Shown piece after piece: positions 23,472 through 32,971 of a DNA stretch of 64,000 nt (position 1 is its first letter; every line of letters begins with the position of its first letter). Under the pieces are notes generated by a model. The model searched no databases. It worked only from the letters and a program-made list of their open reading frames with translations, and had not been told where the DNA came from. This stretch comes from Cellulosimicrobium cellulans (GTDB taxonomy: Bacteria; Actinomycetota; Actinomycetes; Actinomycetales; Cellulomonadaceae). Where the stretch lies: assembly GCF_016921195.1 (NCBI RefSeq), contig NZ_JAFGYF010000012.1, positions 47,416-111,415 of the forward strand. Direction: 5' to 3'. The translations under genes were made by a program, and so were the position numbers.

Positions 23472-25595
23472 ATGTCTTCCCCCACCCCGTTCCGCTGGCT
23501 GCGCCGTCCCGGGCCGCACACGCCGCCGGGCGAGCCTGCCGCGTACGCGCCGTCGGGTCTGTCCTACGGCGCGGACTACAACCCGGACCAGTGGCCGCGC
23601 GAGGTCTGGGACGAGGACGTGCGGCTCATGCGCGAGGCGGGCGTCACGGTGGTCTCGCTCGCGATCTTCTCGTGGGCGCGGATCCAGCCGACGGAGCACA
23701 CGTGGGACTTCGCGTGGCTCGACGAGATCATGGACCTGCTCCACGCGAACGGCATCACCGTCGACCTCGCGACGGCGACGGCCTCGCCGCCGCCGTGGCT
23801 CACGACGAAGCACCCGGAGATCCTGCCGCAGACGCGCACGGGCGAGACGCTGTGGCCCGGGGCGCGCCAGCAGTGGCGCCCGACGTCGCCGATCTTCCGG
23901 GAGCACGCGCTGCGCCTCGTGGAGCGCATGGCCGAGCGGTACGGGGACCACCCCGCGCTCGTCGCCTGGCACGTCTCCAACGAGCTCGGCTGCCACAACG
24001 TCGACGACTTCTCCGACGACGCCGCCGCGGCGTTCCGCACGTGGCTGCGCGAGCGCTACACGACCCTCGACGCGCTGAACGACGCGTGGGGCACGGCGTT
24101 CTGGTCGCAGCGGTACAGCGCGTGGGACCAGATCCTGCCCCCGCGTCTGGCCGCGTCGCACCCGAACCCGACGCAGCAGCTCGACTTCAAGCGCTTCTCG
24201 TCCGACGCGCTGCGGCAGTACCTGCGCGCCGAGGCCGCGATCCTGCGCCGCGTCACGCCGGACGTTCCCGTGACGACCAACTTCATGGTCATGGGCGAGA
24301 CGAAGGGCATGGACTACGCCGCGTGGGCGGACGAGCTCGACTTCGTCTCCAACGACCACTACGTGCTCCCCGGGCCGCAGGCCCTGGACGAGCTGTCCTT
24401 CTCCGCCAACCTCACGGGCGGCATCGCCCGGCACAAGCCGTGGTTCCTCATGGAGCACTCGACGAGCGCGGTGAACTGGCAACCCGTGAACGTCGCGAAG
24501 AAGCCGGGCGAGCTCGCGCGCGACTCGCTCACCCACGTGGCCCACGGTGCCGACGCGGTCTGCTACTTCCAGTGGCGCCAGTCCGCGGCCGGTGCGGAGA
24601 AGTACCACTCGGGCATGGTCCCGCACGCGGGCGAGCGCTCGCGCCTGTTCCGCGACGTCGTCGCGCTCGGCGCGACGCTGCGCGACCTCGCGCCCGTCGC
24701 GGGGAGCGAGCAGAAGCCCGCGCGCGCCGCGATCGTCTTCGACTGGGACTCGTGGTGGACGAGCGAGCTCGACTCCCACCCCACGGACCGCCTGCGCTAC
24801 CGCCAGGAGGCGCTCGACTGGTACTCGGCGTTCCTCACGCTCGGCGTGCGCGCCGACGTCGTGCCGGCGGCGACGGACCTCGCGACGTACGACGTCGTCG
24901 TGGCGCCCGTGCTGCACGTCGTCCCGGCCGACCTGCGCGACCGCCTCACGGCGTTCGTCGAGGCGGGCGGCCACCTCGTCACGACCTACTTCTCGGGCGT
25001 CGTCGACCAGGACGACCACACGTGGCTCGGCGGCTACCCAGGCGCGCTCCGGGACCTGCTCGGCATCCGGGTCGAGGAGTTCGCCCCGCTGCTGGACGGC
25101 GAGAGCGCGACGGTCGAGCTCGCGGGCGAGCAGCTCGAGGCAACGCTGTGGACCGAGCCCGTCGACGTCGTCGACCCGGACGTCGAGGTCCTGGGCTGGT
25201 ACAAGACCGGCGAGCAGGCCGGCCGCGCCGCGGTGACGCGCCGGACCGTGCGCGCCGGGGCCCGGGACGGCTCCGCCGCGTACGTCTCCACGCGGTTCGG
25301 CCGCCTCGGCCTCGTCCCCGTGCTCGCGCGCCTGCTCGACGACGCGGGCGTCCGCAGCGAGCTGCCCACGGCCGCACGCGGCGACGTCGAGCTCGCGGTG
25401 CGCACCGACGGCACGAACGACTTCTGGTTCCTCGTCAACCGCACGGCGCGCCCGGTCGAGGTGCCCGACGTCGCGGGCGACGTCCTCGCGGGCCGCCGCC
25501 TCGCGCCGTCGGGCACGGCGGACGGCGTGCTCCTGCTCGAGCCGCGCGGCGTCGCCGTCGTCCGCCGCCCGGCGGACCCCGCCTCGCCGAGGTAG
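23472..25595 (+). CDS. GH42 beta-galactosidase
   Basis: Retaining beta-galactosidase of 707 residues without a signal peptide, so it should hydrolyse imported galacto-oligosaccharides in the cytosol. Domain A is a TIM barrel beginning SYGADYNPDQWPREVWDEDV; the acid/base is Glu171 in WHVSNELGCHN and the nucleophile Glu328 in FLMEHSTSAVNWQ. The trimerisation domain (about 400-620) and a small beta domain follow. RBS GAGGAG lies seven bases upstream. The stop codon TAG is part of the first unit of a 21-base repeat array, so the last codons (Ser-Pro-Arg) are repeat-derived. Confidence 0.94.
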   Translation: MSSPTPFRWLRRPGPHTPPGEPAAYAPSGLSYGADYNPDQWPREVWDEDVRLMREAGVTVVSLAIFSWARIQPTEHTWDFAWLDEIMDLLHANGITVDLATATASPPPWLTTKHPEILPQTRTGETLWPGARQQWRPTSPIFREHALRLVERMAERYGDHPALVAWHVSNELGCHNVDDFSDDAAAAFRTWLRERYTTLDALNDAWGTAFWSQRYSAWDQILPPRLAASHPNPTQQLDFKRFSSDALRQYLRAEAAILRRVTPDVPVTTNFMVMGETKGMDYAAWADELDFVSNDHYVLPGPQALDELSFSANLTGGIARHKPWFLMEHSTSAVNWQPVNVAKKPGELARDSLTHVAHGADAVCYFQWRQSAAGAEKYHSGMVPHAGERSRLFRDVVALGATLRDLAPVAGSEQKPARAAIVFDWDSWWTSELDSHPTDRLRYRQEALDWYSAFLTLGVRADVVPAATDLATYDVVVAPVLHVVPADLRDRLTAFVEAGGHLVTTYFSGVVDQDDHTWLGGYPGALRDLLGIRVEEFAPLLDGESATVELAGEQLEATLWTEPVDVVDPDVEVLGWYKTGEQAGRAAVTRRTVRAGARDGSAAYVSTRFGRLGLVPVLARLLDDAGVRSELPTAARGDVELAVRTDGTNDFWFLVNRTARPVEVPDVAGDVLAGRRLAPSGTADGVLLLEPRGVAVVRRPADPASPR

Positions 25596-25690
25596 AGCCC
25601 CGGTACCGCGAGGTAGAGGCCTGGTAGGCCGAGGTAGAGGCGTGGTCATGACCAGGCCTCTACCTCGCGAGACCGCGCCTCTGCCTCGGC
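25586..25690. repeat. Array A of the 21-base GAGGTAGA repeat
   Basis: Exactly five 21-base units: three forward (GAGGTAGA at 25589, 25610 and 25631) and two inverted. Units 2 and 4 form an 18-base perfect inverted repeat (25608-25625 with 25651-25668, 25-base loop), able to form a hairpin after GH42. The first unit supplies the GH42 stop codon. Confidence 0.85.
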
Positions 25691-25767
25691 AGAACAGACC
25701 CCGCGGGAACGACCCGCACCCGGTGCACCCCGCCGGTTCGCAGCGACGCGAAGGAGGTGGCTCAGGG

Positions 25768-28700
25768 ATGAGCCCGACCGAGACCGACACGACCACGCGG
25801 GGCGGACCACCCGGTCCTCGCCGCACGGGCCCGGGCGGCCCGGCCGCCCGCCGGACGGGGGCCCGCGTCGTCGCGGGCCTCGGTGCCGGGGCGCTCGTCG
25901 CGGGCTGCGCGCTCGCCGCCCTGCCCGCGCAGGCCGCGCCGCTCGGCACGTCCGCCGCCCGCACCGCGGCCGCGGCCGGCACGACGGCGGCCACGGCCGA
26001 CGTCGCGGGCGTCACCGTGACGCCCGACCCGTCGTACGCGGGTGCGCCCTTCGAGGGCTGGGGCACGAGCCTCGTGTGGTTCGCCAACGCGACGGGCGAC
26101 TACCCGGACGAGATCCGCGAGAAGCTCGCGGAGATGGTGTTCGGCGACGAGGGCCTCAACCTCAACATCGCGCGCTACAACGTGGGCGGCGGCAACGCGC
26201 CCGACGTGCCGGACTACCTGCGCGCCGGCGGCGCCGTCGACGGCTGGTGGAAGGCGCCCGAGGGCACGACGCGCACCGACGTCGACTGGTGGGACCCCGA
26301 GAACCCGGACCACTGGGACGAGGACGCGGACGCGACGCAGCGCTGGTGGGTGGACCGCATCAAGGACGACGTCACCCACTGGGAGACGTTCAGCAACTCC
26401 CCGCCGTGGTTCATGACCGTGAGCGGGTACGTCTCGGGCGGGTTCAGCTCGACCGCGGACCAGCTCAAGACGGAGAGCATCGACGACTTCGCGGCCTACC
26501 TCGTGGGCGTCACCGAGCGCCTCGAGCAGGCGCACGGCATCGAGGTCGACACGATCGACCCGTTCAACGAGCCCAACACCAACTACTGGGGCACCCAGCT
26601 CGGCAGCGACGGCAACCCGACCGGGGGACGCCAGGAGGGCGCCCACATGAGCCCGGCGCTCCAGGCGAAGGTCGTCCCGGCGCTCGCCGCAGCGCTCGAG
26701 GGCTCGTCGACCGACGCCGTGATCTCGGCGATGGACGAGACCAACCCGGGCACGTTCGCGACCAACTGGAACGCGTACCCGCAGGCGGTCCGCGACCAGG
26801 TGTCGCAGCTCAACGTCCACACCTACGGCACGGGCCAGCGCACGACGGTCCGCGACATCGCCAAGGGCGAGGACAAGCCGCTGTGGATGAGCGAGGTCGG
26901 CGGCAACTGGAGCTCGACGGGCCAGGACTTCGAGACCATGGAGTCCGGCCTCGGCAGCGCGCAGCACATCGTCGACGACCTGCGCGAGCTCGAGCCGAGC
27001 GCGTGGGTGTTCTGGCAGCCGGTCGAGGACTACGACAACATGGCGCCGGGCGGCGAGAGCGCCAACGGCATGAACTGGGGCGAGATCCAGATCCCGTTCG
27101 ACTGCACGGCCGAGGACACGCTCGAGACGTGCCCGATCTACACGAACACGAAGTACTGGGCGACCCAGAACTTCACGCACTACATCGAGCCGGGCGACTC
27201 GCTGATCCGCTCGGACGACGCGAGCAGCACGGCCGCGGTGTCGGCCGACGGCACGTCCGCGACGGTCGTTCACGTGAATGCCACGAAGGCCGAGCGCGCC
27301 GTGACGCTCGACCTGTCGAAGTTCGGTGCGGTCGGGTCCGATGCGACCGTCACCCCCGTCGTCACGAGCACGGCCGGCTACCTCGTCGAGGGCGAGCCCG
27401 TGGCCGTCACGCCGGCCACCGAGGACGGCGCCGGCCCGAGCGCGACGCTCGTCGTGCCGGCCGAGTCCGTGACGACGTTCGTCGTCGACGGCGTCTCCGG
27501 TGTCGCGGACGACGCCGCGCTCGTCCAGGACGGGCACGTCTACCGCCTCGACGGCGTGCAGGCGGACCGCTCGCTCGCGCCGTCGGCGTCGGGCGCGGGC
27601 GTCGTCATCCGTACCGACGCGGCGGTCGCCGAGCAGGCGTGGGAGCTCACGGCGCTGGGCGCTCCCGAGGGATCCGGCACGCACCGCACCCGCTACGCGG
27701 TGACGAACGCGGCCACGGGCCGCCAGCTCGCCGTCGCGGCCGACACGTCCGCCGTCCTCCAGGACGCGCCCGCCGACGTCGCGGACACCCCGCTCGCCGC
27801 GCAGTGGATCCTCTCGACGACCGGGGACGGCACCTACACGCTCGTCAACGCGTCCTCGAAGACCCTCCTCGAGGTCGGCGGCCAGGCGACGGCCGACGGG
27901 TCGCCCGTGGGTACGTACCTCGCGAACTCCGGCGTCAACCAGCGCTGGAGGATCGTCGACGAGACGGTCCTGGGCACCGAGCCGGTCGAGGCGTTCACGA
28001 CGCCCGGCGCCGCGCCCCAGCTCCCCGCGACCGTCACGCCGGTCTACCGCGACGGTGCGCGCGGCGCGCTCCCCGTGACGTGGGACGTGCCGGGCGACGA
28101 CGCGTGGGCCGAGGCGGGCACGGTCGAGGTCGCGGGCACGGTGGCGACCCCGACCGGCGGTGAGGTGGCCGCGACCGCGACGGTCGTCGTCGACGAGCTC
28201 ACCTCGACGCTCCCCGCTCGCGCCAAGGCGTACGCGGGCGGCGCCCCGTCCCTGCCCGCGACCGTCACGGCCGTCGCCGCGGGCGGCGCGGAGGTCCAGC
28301 GCCCCGTGGTCTGGGACGCCGCTCCCGCAGGCGCGTACGACGCCGTCGGGGTCGTCGAGCTCACGGGCACGGCCGACGCCGGGGCGGGCACCACGCTCCC
28401 GGCGACCGTCCGGGTCCAGGTCACCGAGGCGGCGTCCGCGAACGGCGCGCTCGCCGCGGGTACCACGGCGAGCGCGACGTTCACCGAGCCGGGCTACTCC
28501 GTCGGGGGCGTCGTCAACGGCAACCTCACGGACAAGGCCTGGTCGAACTGGGTGTCCGGGACCAAGCGGACCTCCGACACGCTCACCGTCACGCTCCCGG
28601 CCGACCGGGACGTCACGGGCGTCGTGACGCGGTTCTGGAAGGACGGGTCCAGCGCGAGCTGGGCGCAGTCCGTCCAGCTCCAGGCGCTCGTCGGCGGCAC

Positions 28701-29388
28701 GTGGACCGACGTCGGCGCGCCCGTCACGGTGGACGCGTCGCCCGACGGCCCGGCGCCGGCGGTCGAGATCCCCGCGGACGTGCGGACGTCGTCCGTGCGC
28801 GTGGTCCTCACGGCGCGGGCGAACACGCACATGGTCGTCTCCGAGATCGAGGTCCTGGCCAAGGTGCCGGGCACGGGCACCGACGCCACGGTGTCGGGCC
28901 TGACCGTGGACGGCGAGCCGCTCGCCGGGTTCGACCCGGCCGTGACGTCCTACGACGTCGTCGCGGACGGCCAGGTCCCCGGGGTCGCCGCCACGACGAC
29001 CGACCCCTACGCGACCGTCGAGGTCGAGGCCGCCGACGCCGTGCCCGGCACGACGACCGTGCGGGTCACCGCCGAGGACGGCACGGAGCGGGCGTACGCC
29101 CTGCGCTGGTCGGCCGACGCCGGGGCTCCGGTCACCGCGGTCGCCGAGACGCGGTGCCTCGCCGGGAAGGTCTACGTCGCGGTCCGCGCCACGAACGACG
29201 GCGGCGCGCCGATCGACGTGACCCTCGCGACGCCGTACGGCACGCGGACGTTCACGGGCGTCGCACCGGGCGCGAGCGCGTACCAGTCGTTCGCGTCGCG
29301 CGCGACCGCTGTCCCCGCGGGCACGGCCGTCGCGACGGTGGACGGGTCCGAGCCCGTCGACGTCGCGTTCGACGCACGCGCCTGCTGA
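25768..29388 (+). CDS. Secreted multidomain GH30 endo-beta-1,6-galactanase
   Basis: Extracellular enzyme of 1206 residues likely to cut beta-1,6-galactan side chains of arabinogalactan. A long N-region and hydrophobic stretch end at LPAQA (cleavage near residue 56). The GH30 barrel (about 85-480) begins PFEGWGTSLVWFANATGDYP, close to subfamily 5; acid/base Glu268 in DPFNEPNTNYWG, nucleophile Glu376 in LWMSEVGGNW. Then a ricin-type lectin domain (about 585-740, QRWRI), two bacterial Ig-like domains (about 750-890), an F5/8C-like carbohydrate-binding domain (about 890-1035), a cadherin-like repeat (about 1040-1120) and an 85-residue C-terminal domain shared with the protein at 59823. ATG chosen for AAGGAGG ten bases upstream. 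Confidence 0.92.
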   Translation: MSPTETDTTTRGGPPGPRRTGPGGPAARRTGARVVAGLGAGALVAGCALAALPAQAAPLGTSAARTAAAAGTTAATADVAGVTVTPDPSYAGAPFEGWGTSLVWFANATGDYPDEIREKLAEMVFGDEGLNLNIARYNVGGGNAPDVPDYLRAGGAVDGWWKAPEGTTRTDVDWWDPENPDHWDEDADATQRWWVDRIKDDVTHWETFSNSPPWFMTVSGYVSGGFSSTADQLKTESIDDFAAYLVGVTERLEQAHGIEVDTIDPFNEPNTNYWGTQLGSDGNPTGGRQEGAHMSPALQAKVVPALAAALEGSSTDAVISAMDETNPGTFATNWNAYPQAVRDQVSQLNVHTYGTGQRTTVRDIAKGEDKPLWMSEVGGNWSSTGQDFETMESGLGSAQHIVDDLRELEPSAWVFWQPVEDYDNMAPGGESANGMNWGEIQIPFDCTAEDTLETCPIYTNTKYWATQNFTHYIEPGDSLIRSDDASSTAAVSADGTSATVVHVNATKAERAVTLDLSKFGAVGSDATVTPVVTSTAGYLVEGEPVAVTPATEDGAGPSATLVVPAESVTTFVVDGVSGVADDAALVQDGHVYRLDGVQADRSLAPSASGAGVVIRTDAAVAEQAWELTALGAPEGSGTHRTRYAVTNAATGRQLAVAADTSAVLQDAPADVADTPLAAQWILSTTGDGTYTLVNASSKTLLEVGGQATADGSPVGTYLANSGVNQRWRIVDETVLGTEPVEAFTTPGAAPQLPATVTPVYRDGARGALPVTWDVPGDDAWAEAGTVEVAGTVATPTGGEVAATATVVVDELTSTLPARAKAYAGGAPSLPATVTAVAAGGAEVQRPVVWDAAPAGAYDAVGVVELTGTADAGAGTTLPATVRVQVTEAASANGALAAGTTASATFTEPGYSVGGVVNGNLTDKAWSNWVSGTKRTSDTLTVTLPADRDVTGVVTRFWKDGSSASWAQSVQLQALVGGTWTDVGAPVTVDASPDGPAPAVEIPADVRTSSVRVVLTARANTHMVVSEIEVLAKVPGTGTDATVSGLTVDGEPLAGFDPAVTSYDVVADGQVPGVAATTTDPYATVEVEAADAVPGTTTVRVTAEDGTERAYALRWSADAGAPVTAVAETRCLAGKVYVAVRATNDGGAPIDVTLATPYGTRTFTGVAPGASAYQSFASRATAVPAGTAVATVDGSEPVDVAFDARAC

Positions 29389-29405
29389 GCCCACCCGCCC
29401 CCACC

Positions 29406-29447
29406 ACGGGCCCGGCCGACGTCGTCCGCGACGTCGGCCGGGCCCGT
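29406..29447 (+). terminator. Strong hairpin terminator after the galactanase gene
   Basis: Perfect 18-base stem (29406-29423 with 29430-29447), loop GTCCGC, 18 bases after the stop. Very stable and GC-only; it should separate the polysaccharide locus from the signalling genes. Confidence 0.88.
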
Positions 29448-29592
29448 GCCCGTCCCACGACCGTGCTCTCGGACCGAGACCGCACCCGAAAGGCGGGCGC
29501 CACGCACCGGATCGCAGAGCGAGCGTCGGCAGGTCCGCGTAACGTGTCCCGGGTGCCCGGTACCGAGCCGGGGCGAGGAGGAGCGCACCACG

Positions 29593-29925
29593 GTGACCCC
29601 GACCACGAGCGGAGACGTCCAGACGACGGACGGCGGCACCCGCTGGACCATGCGCGGCGAGATCGACGCCGCCGTCCAGGCACGGCGCGAGGACGAGCTG
29701 CTGCGGCTCGCCCAGTCGGCGGACGGGCGCATCCACATCGACCTGGGCGAGGTGACGTTCATGGACTCGGGCGGCCTGCGGCTGCTCTACCACGCCGCCA
29801 CCGCCGGGTCGGGCGCGCCCGTGCTCGAGCGCGTCCCGCGCCGGGTCCGCGACCTGCTGGAGCTCAGCGGGGTCGTCGGGCTCTTCGAGCTCGCGGACGA
29901 CCCGACCGGCGAGGGCGGCGCGTGA
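29593..29925 (+). CDS. STAS-domain anti-sigma factor antagonist
   Basis: Partner-switching protein of 110 residues (RsbV/SpoIIAA class). The core IDLGEVTFMDSGGLRLLYHA contains the conserved DS(G/S)G motif; Ser59 is the expected phosphorylation site. Unphosphorylated, such proteins bind the anti-sigma kinase and free a sigma factor. The GTG at 29593 has GAGGAGGA about ten bases upstream; the open frame extends further up but through the terminator. It overlaps the kinase gene by four bases (GTGA). The matching phosphatase lies convergent at 30432. Confidence 0.88.
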   Translation: MTPTTSGDVQTTDGGTRWTMRGEIDAAVQARREDELLRLAQSADGRIHIDLGEVTFMDSGGLRLLYHAATAGSGAPVLERVPRRVRDLLELSGVVGLFELADDPTGEGGA

Positions 29926-30395
29926 GCGTCGAGCACGCCGCGGTCCCCGTCGGCTTCGTCGAGATCGGCTCCTGGCCGCTGCGCGGCCTGGGCGACCTCG
30001 CGACCCTGCGTGAGGGACTGCACCGCATGCTCACGGGTGGCCCCCTTCCCGCGGACCGTGCGCTCGAGGCGACCCCCGAGCGCGTCGTCCTCGTCGCGAG
30101 CGAGCTCGCCACCAACGCGCTGCGGCACGGGCTGCCGCCCACGCTCGTCCGCCTGCTCAGCGACGGGCGCGAGCTCGTGGTGGACGTCGTGGACCACTCG
30201 CCCGAGGTCCCCGTGGTCGCGGGACGACGCTCGCCGGGCGCCGGCGGGTTCGGCCTCGTGCTCGCGCAGCGCGCCGCGACGGCGGTCGGCTGGTTCCGCG
30301 CCGGCACCGGCGAGAAGCACGTGTGGGCGCGCTTCGACGTCCCCGTCTTCCGCGCCGGCGCCTCGGTGCGCAGCGCCCTGCTCCCCGCGGGCTGA
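29922..30395 (+). CDS. HATPase anti-sigma factor kinase (RsbW-like)
   Basis: GHKL ATPase-fold protein of 157 residues. The N box is VASELATNALRHGLPP (Glu and Asn for Mg-ATP), then VDVVDHSPEVP and the G2 loop PGAGGFGLVLAQRAA. Proteins of this type phosphorylate the STAS partner and hold a sigma factor inactive. The GTG overlaps the STAS stop, so the two are made together. No sigma gene is adjacent, so its target is elsewhere, or it may be a regulator of another kind. It ends 36 bases from the convergent phytochrome-phosphatase gene. Confidence 0.85.
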   Translation: MSVEHAAVPVGFVEIGSWPLRGLGDLATLREGLHRMLTGGPLPADRALEATPERVVLVASELATNALRHGLPPTLVRLLSDGRELVVDVVDHSPEVPVVAGRRSPGAGGFGLVLAQRAATAVGWFRAGTGEKHVWARFDVPVFRAGASVRSALLPAG

Positions 30396-30431
30396 GCTCC
30401 GGCCCGCCGCCCCTCCCCCGGGACAGCCGCG

Positions 30432-32714
30432 TCAGGCGTCGCGCCGCGCCAGGAGCAGCGTCGCGTCGTCCGCGGAGCGCGGGTCACGGGCCGCGACGAC
30501 GATGCCGTCGACGTCCACGTCCGGGCCCGCCGCGAAGACCGCCGCGAGACGGTCCAGGCCGTCCCGGATCGACTCCCCCCGGCGCTCGATCAGGCCGTCG
30601 CTGTAGAGCACGAGCGCACCGCCGCGCGGGACCTGCACGCGCTGCACGAGCGGGACGCGGTCGACGAGGCCCAGGGGCGGCACGCTCGCGTTCTCGGTCC
30701 ACCGGGTGCTGCCGTCGGGTCCGACGACCAGCAGCGGCGGGTGGCCCACGGACACGTGCTCGACGACGCCGCTCGCCGGGTCCAGGAGCGCGACCGCGAG
30801 CGTCGCGACCTCTCCCGGAAGGGTCCAGCGGGCGACCTCGCCCAGCCTCACGACGGCCTCGACCGCCGAGCCGGTGCTCACGAGCGCGGCCCGCAGCGTC
30901 GTGCCGAGCTGGCCCATCGTCGCGGCCGCCTGGAGCCCGTGCCCGGTGACGTCGCCGACCACGAGCGCGAGCCTGCCCGACGGGAGCACGAGGGCGTCGT
31001 ACCAGTCACCGCCGACCAGGCCGGAGCCCGCTGACTCGTAGCGCGACTGCAGCGTCCAGCCGGGGACGTCCGGCAGGAGGGCCGGCAGGAGGCTGCGCTG
31101 GAGCTCCTCGGTCGCGCGCACGGCCTTGCGCCCGCGCACGTACAGCGCCTCGACGAGGTGGCCGCGCAGCGACGTCGCGACCTCCGTCTGGTCCGACGTC
31201 CACGGCGCGCTCTGGCCACGCACGACCTCGCGCCAGCGCTCGAACGACTTGCGCGGGCTGAGCCGGACCGTGTCGCCCTCGCGCCGCGCGATCGCCTTGT
31301 TGTGCGGGTCGCCACCCCAGTCGACGTGGCGCAGCACCTCGTCACGCACCCACACGACGACCTGGCCCTCGGGCAGGACGATGCCCATCAGACCGGCGAC
31401 GTCGGGTGCGAGCGCCGCGAGGTCGGGCGCGTCGCGGCCGAGCGCCTCGGTGGCCACGAGGTCCTCGTCGTGGCTGAGCACCCAGGCCACGAGAGCGCGG
31501 CACCCGTCCTCGTCGGGCGTGCTGCCGACCTTGATGAGGCCGCCCTCGGCGACGACGATCGCGCCGTCCGCCCGGACGAGGCGCCGCAGCCACCCCGAGC
31601 GCGTGAGCGCGGTGCCGATCGGGACGCTCTCGTCGCGGCTGTCGGCGGTGAGGTGGGCGAGGACACCCTCCGCGCGCCGCACCTCGGCCTCGCGCTCGTC
31701 CTCGGCCTGCGCGACGAGCCGGACCGAGAGGGCGGACCCGAGGAACTCCGCGGCCGTGCGCACCTCGTACGGCGGCTCGTGCGGGCCGGCGTAGTGGTGG
31801 CACGCGATGAGCCCCCACAGCCTCCCCTCGCGCAGCAGCGAGATCGACATCGAGGCGCGCACGCCCATGTTGCGCAGGTACTCGAGGTGGATCGGCGAGA
31901 CGCTGCGCAGCGTGGAGTACGTGAGGTCGAGGGGCGCGCCCGTCGTCGGCAGCAGCGTCGGCACGATCGGCTGCGGCGCGTAGTCGACGTCCGCGATGAG
32001 GCGGATCCAGTTCTTCTCGTACAGCGCGCGGGCCTGCGGCGGGATGTCCGAGGCCGGATAGTGCAGGCCGAGGAACGCGTTGAGGTCCTCGCGGCGTGCC
32101 TCGGCGACGACCTCGCCGTTGTACGCGTCGTCGAAGCGGTAGATCATCACGCGGTCGAACCCGGTGAGCTCGCGCACGTGCCGGGCCGCGTCGTCGTACA
32201 GCTCGTCGAGGGTCGCGGCGCGCTCGAGGTCGCGCAGCGCGTGCCGCACGGCGAGGTACGTGTTCGGGAACGTCAGGGGGCGCGCGCCCGCGGCAGTCTC
32301 GAGCTCGACGACGAGCACCGGCTCGGTCTCGGGCCCGTCCGGAGGCAGCGGCGGCCGGTGGAGCACGGCGTCCACGGCCTGGGCCGCCCCGTCCCAGCGG
32401 TCGAGGTCCAGGGTCACGGGGTTGCGCGTCGCCAGGTCGCCCACGTTCGTCGCGTGGTCGAGCACCCGGCGTGCCGGGTCCGCTCCCAGCGCGTCGGCGA
32501 GCGGGCGGCCCACGAGCTCCTCGGCGGCAGCCCCCAGGTGCCGCTCGACGTTGGCCGACGCCTGGAGCAGCACGCCGTCCGACTCGCGCACCACGAGCAG
32601 GACGCCGCGCGGCTGGATCATGCCGGGGACGTGGATCGGCTCGCGCGCGCAGTTGTCGAGGTCCACCGCCTCGCCGGGCGCCAGAAGCTCCGGCTCGTCG
32701 ACCGTCCTGGTCAC
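30432..32714 (-). CDS. Bacteriophytochrome fused to a SpoIIE-type serine phosphatase
   Basis: Red/far-red photosensor with a PP2C-like output, 760 residues, cytosolic. PAS domain (about 15-120) with Cys22 in LDNCAREPIHVPG, the expected biliverdin attachment site; GAF domain (about 165-330) with the signature PASDIP at 220-225 and IHLEYLRNMGVRASMSISLL; PHY domain (about 345-520) with PRKSFERW; SpoIIE phosphatase (about 545-760) with metal-binding Asp in GGDWYDAL and VVGDVTGHGLQAA and a late ADDATLLL. The usual IQPHG is IQPRG here. GTG start at 32714 follows GGAGG. Placed tail to tail with STAS and anti-sigma kinase genes, it most likely dephosphorylates that STAS protein in response to light. 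Confidence 0.92.
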   Translation of the reverse strand: MTRTVDEPELLAPGEAVDLDNCAREPIHVPGMIQPRGVLLVVRESDGVLLQASANVERHLGAAAEELVGRPLADALGADPARRVLDHATNVGDLATRNPVTLDLDRWDGAAQAVDAVLHRPPLPPDGPETEPVLVVELETAAGARPLTFPNTYLAVRHALRDLERAATLDELYDDAARHVRELTGFDRVMIYRFDDAYNGEVVAEARREDLNAFLGLHYPASDIPPQARALYEKNWIRLIADVDYAPQPIVPTLLPTTGAPLDLTYSTLRSVSPIHLEYLRNMGVRASMSISLLREGRLWGLIACHHYAGPHEPPYEVRTAAEFLGSALSVRLVAQAEDEREAEVRRAEGVLAHLTADSRDESVPIGTALTRSGWLRRLVRADGAIVVAEGGLIKVGSTPDEDGCRALVAWVLSHDEDLVATEALGRDAPDLAALAPDVAGLMGIVLPEGQVVVWVRDEVLRHVDWGGDPHNKAIARREGDTVRLSPRKSFERWREVVRGQSAPWTSDQTEVATSLRGHLVEALYVRGRKAVRATEELQRSLLPALLPDVPGWTLQSRYESAGSGLVGGDWYDALVLPSGRLALVVGDVTGHGLQAAATMGQLGTTLRAALVSTGSAVEAVVRLGEVARWTLPGEVATLAVALLDPASGVVEHVSVGHPPLLVVGPDGSTRWTENASVPPLGLVDRVPLVQRVQVPRGGALVLYSDGLIERRGESIRDGLDRLAAVFAAGPDVDVDGIVVAARDPRSADDATLLLARRDA

Positions 32715-32971
32715 GTGATCCTCCGTCCGGGTCGCGGCACGCAGGCAGGTACCGCGGCGCGGGTCGACGGACCACCTGGGCTCGAGGATCCTGGTCGAGT
32801 GCCCCAGGCTACCGCGCCCGGAGGCCCCGCCCGGCATGTCGCCCCCCGGGGCACCTGCGGAGCACCCGGCAGCCGGCGTGAGCGACGCCACGGAACTCCG
32901 CGGTAGCGTCGTTCGTCGGACGAGCGGGGCCCCGGACCGCCCGCCCGGCCCCGACGACCAGAAGGTGACCC

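Noticed and set aside
25762..29793. A 1343-codon open frame on the minus strand opposite the galactanase gene
   Set aside because: Shadow of a very GC-rich gene: low-complexity Arg/Val/Gly/His composition, no motifs, no RBS, and the plus-strand gene is unmistakable.
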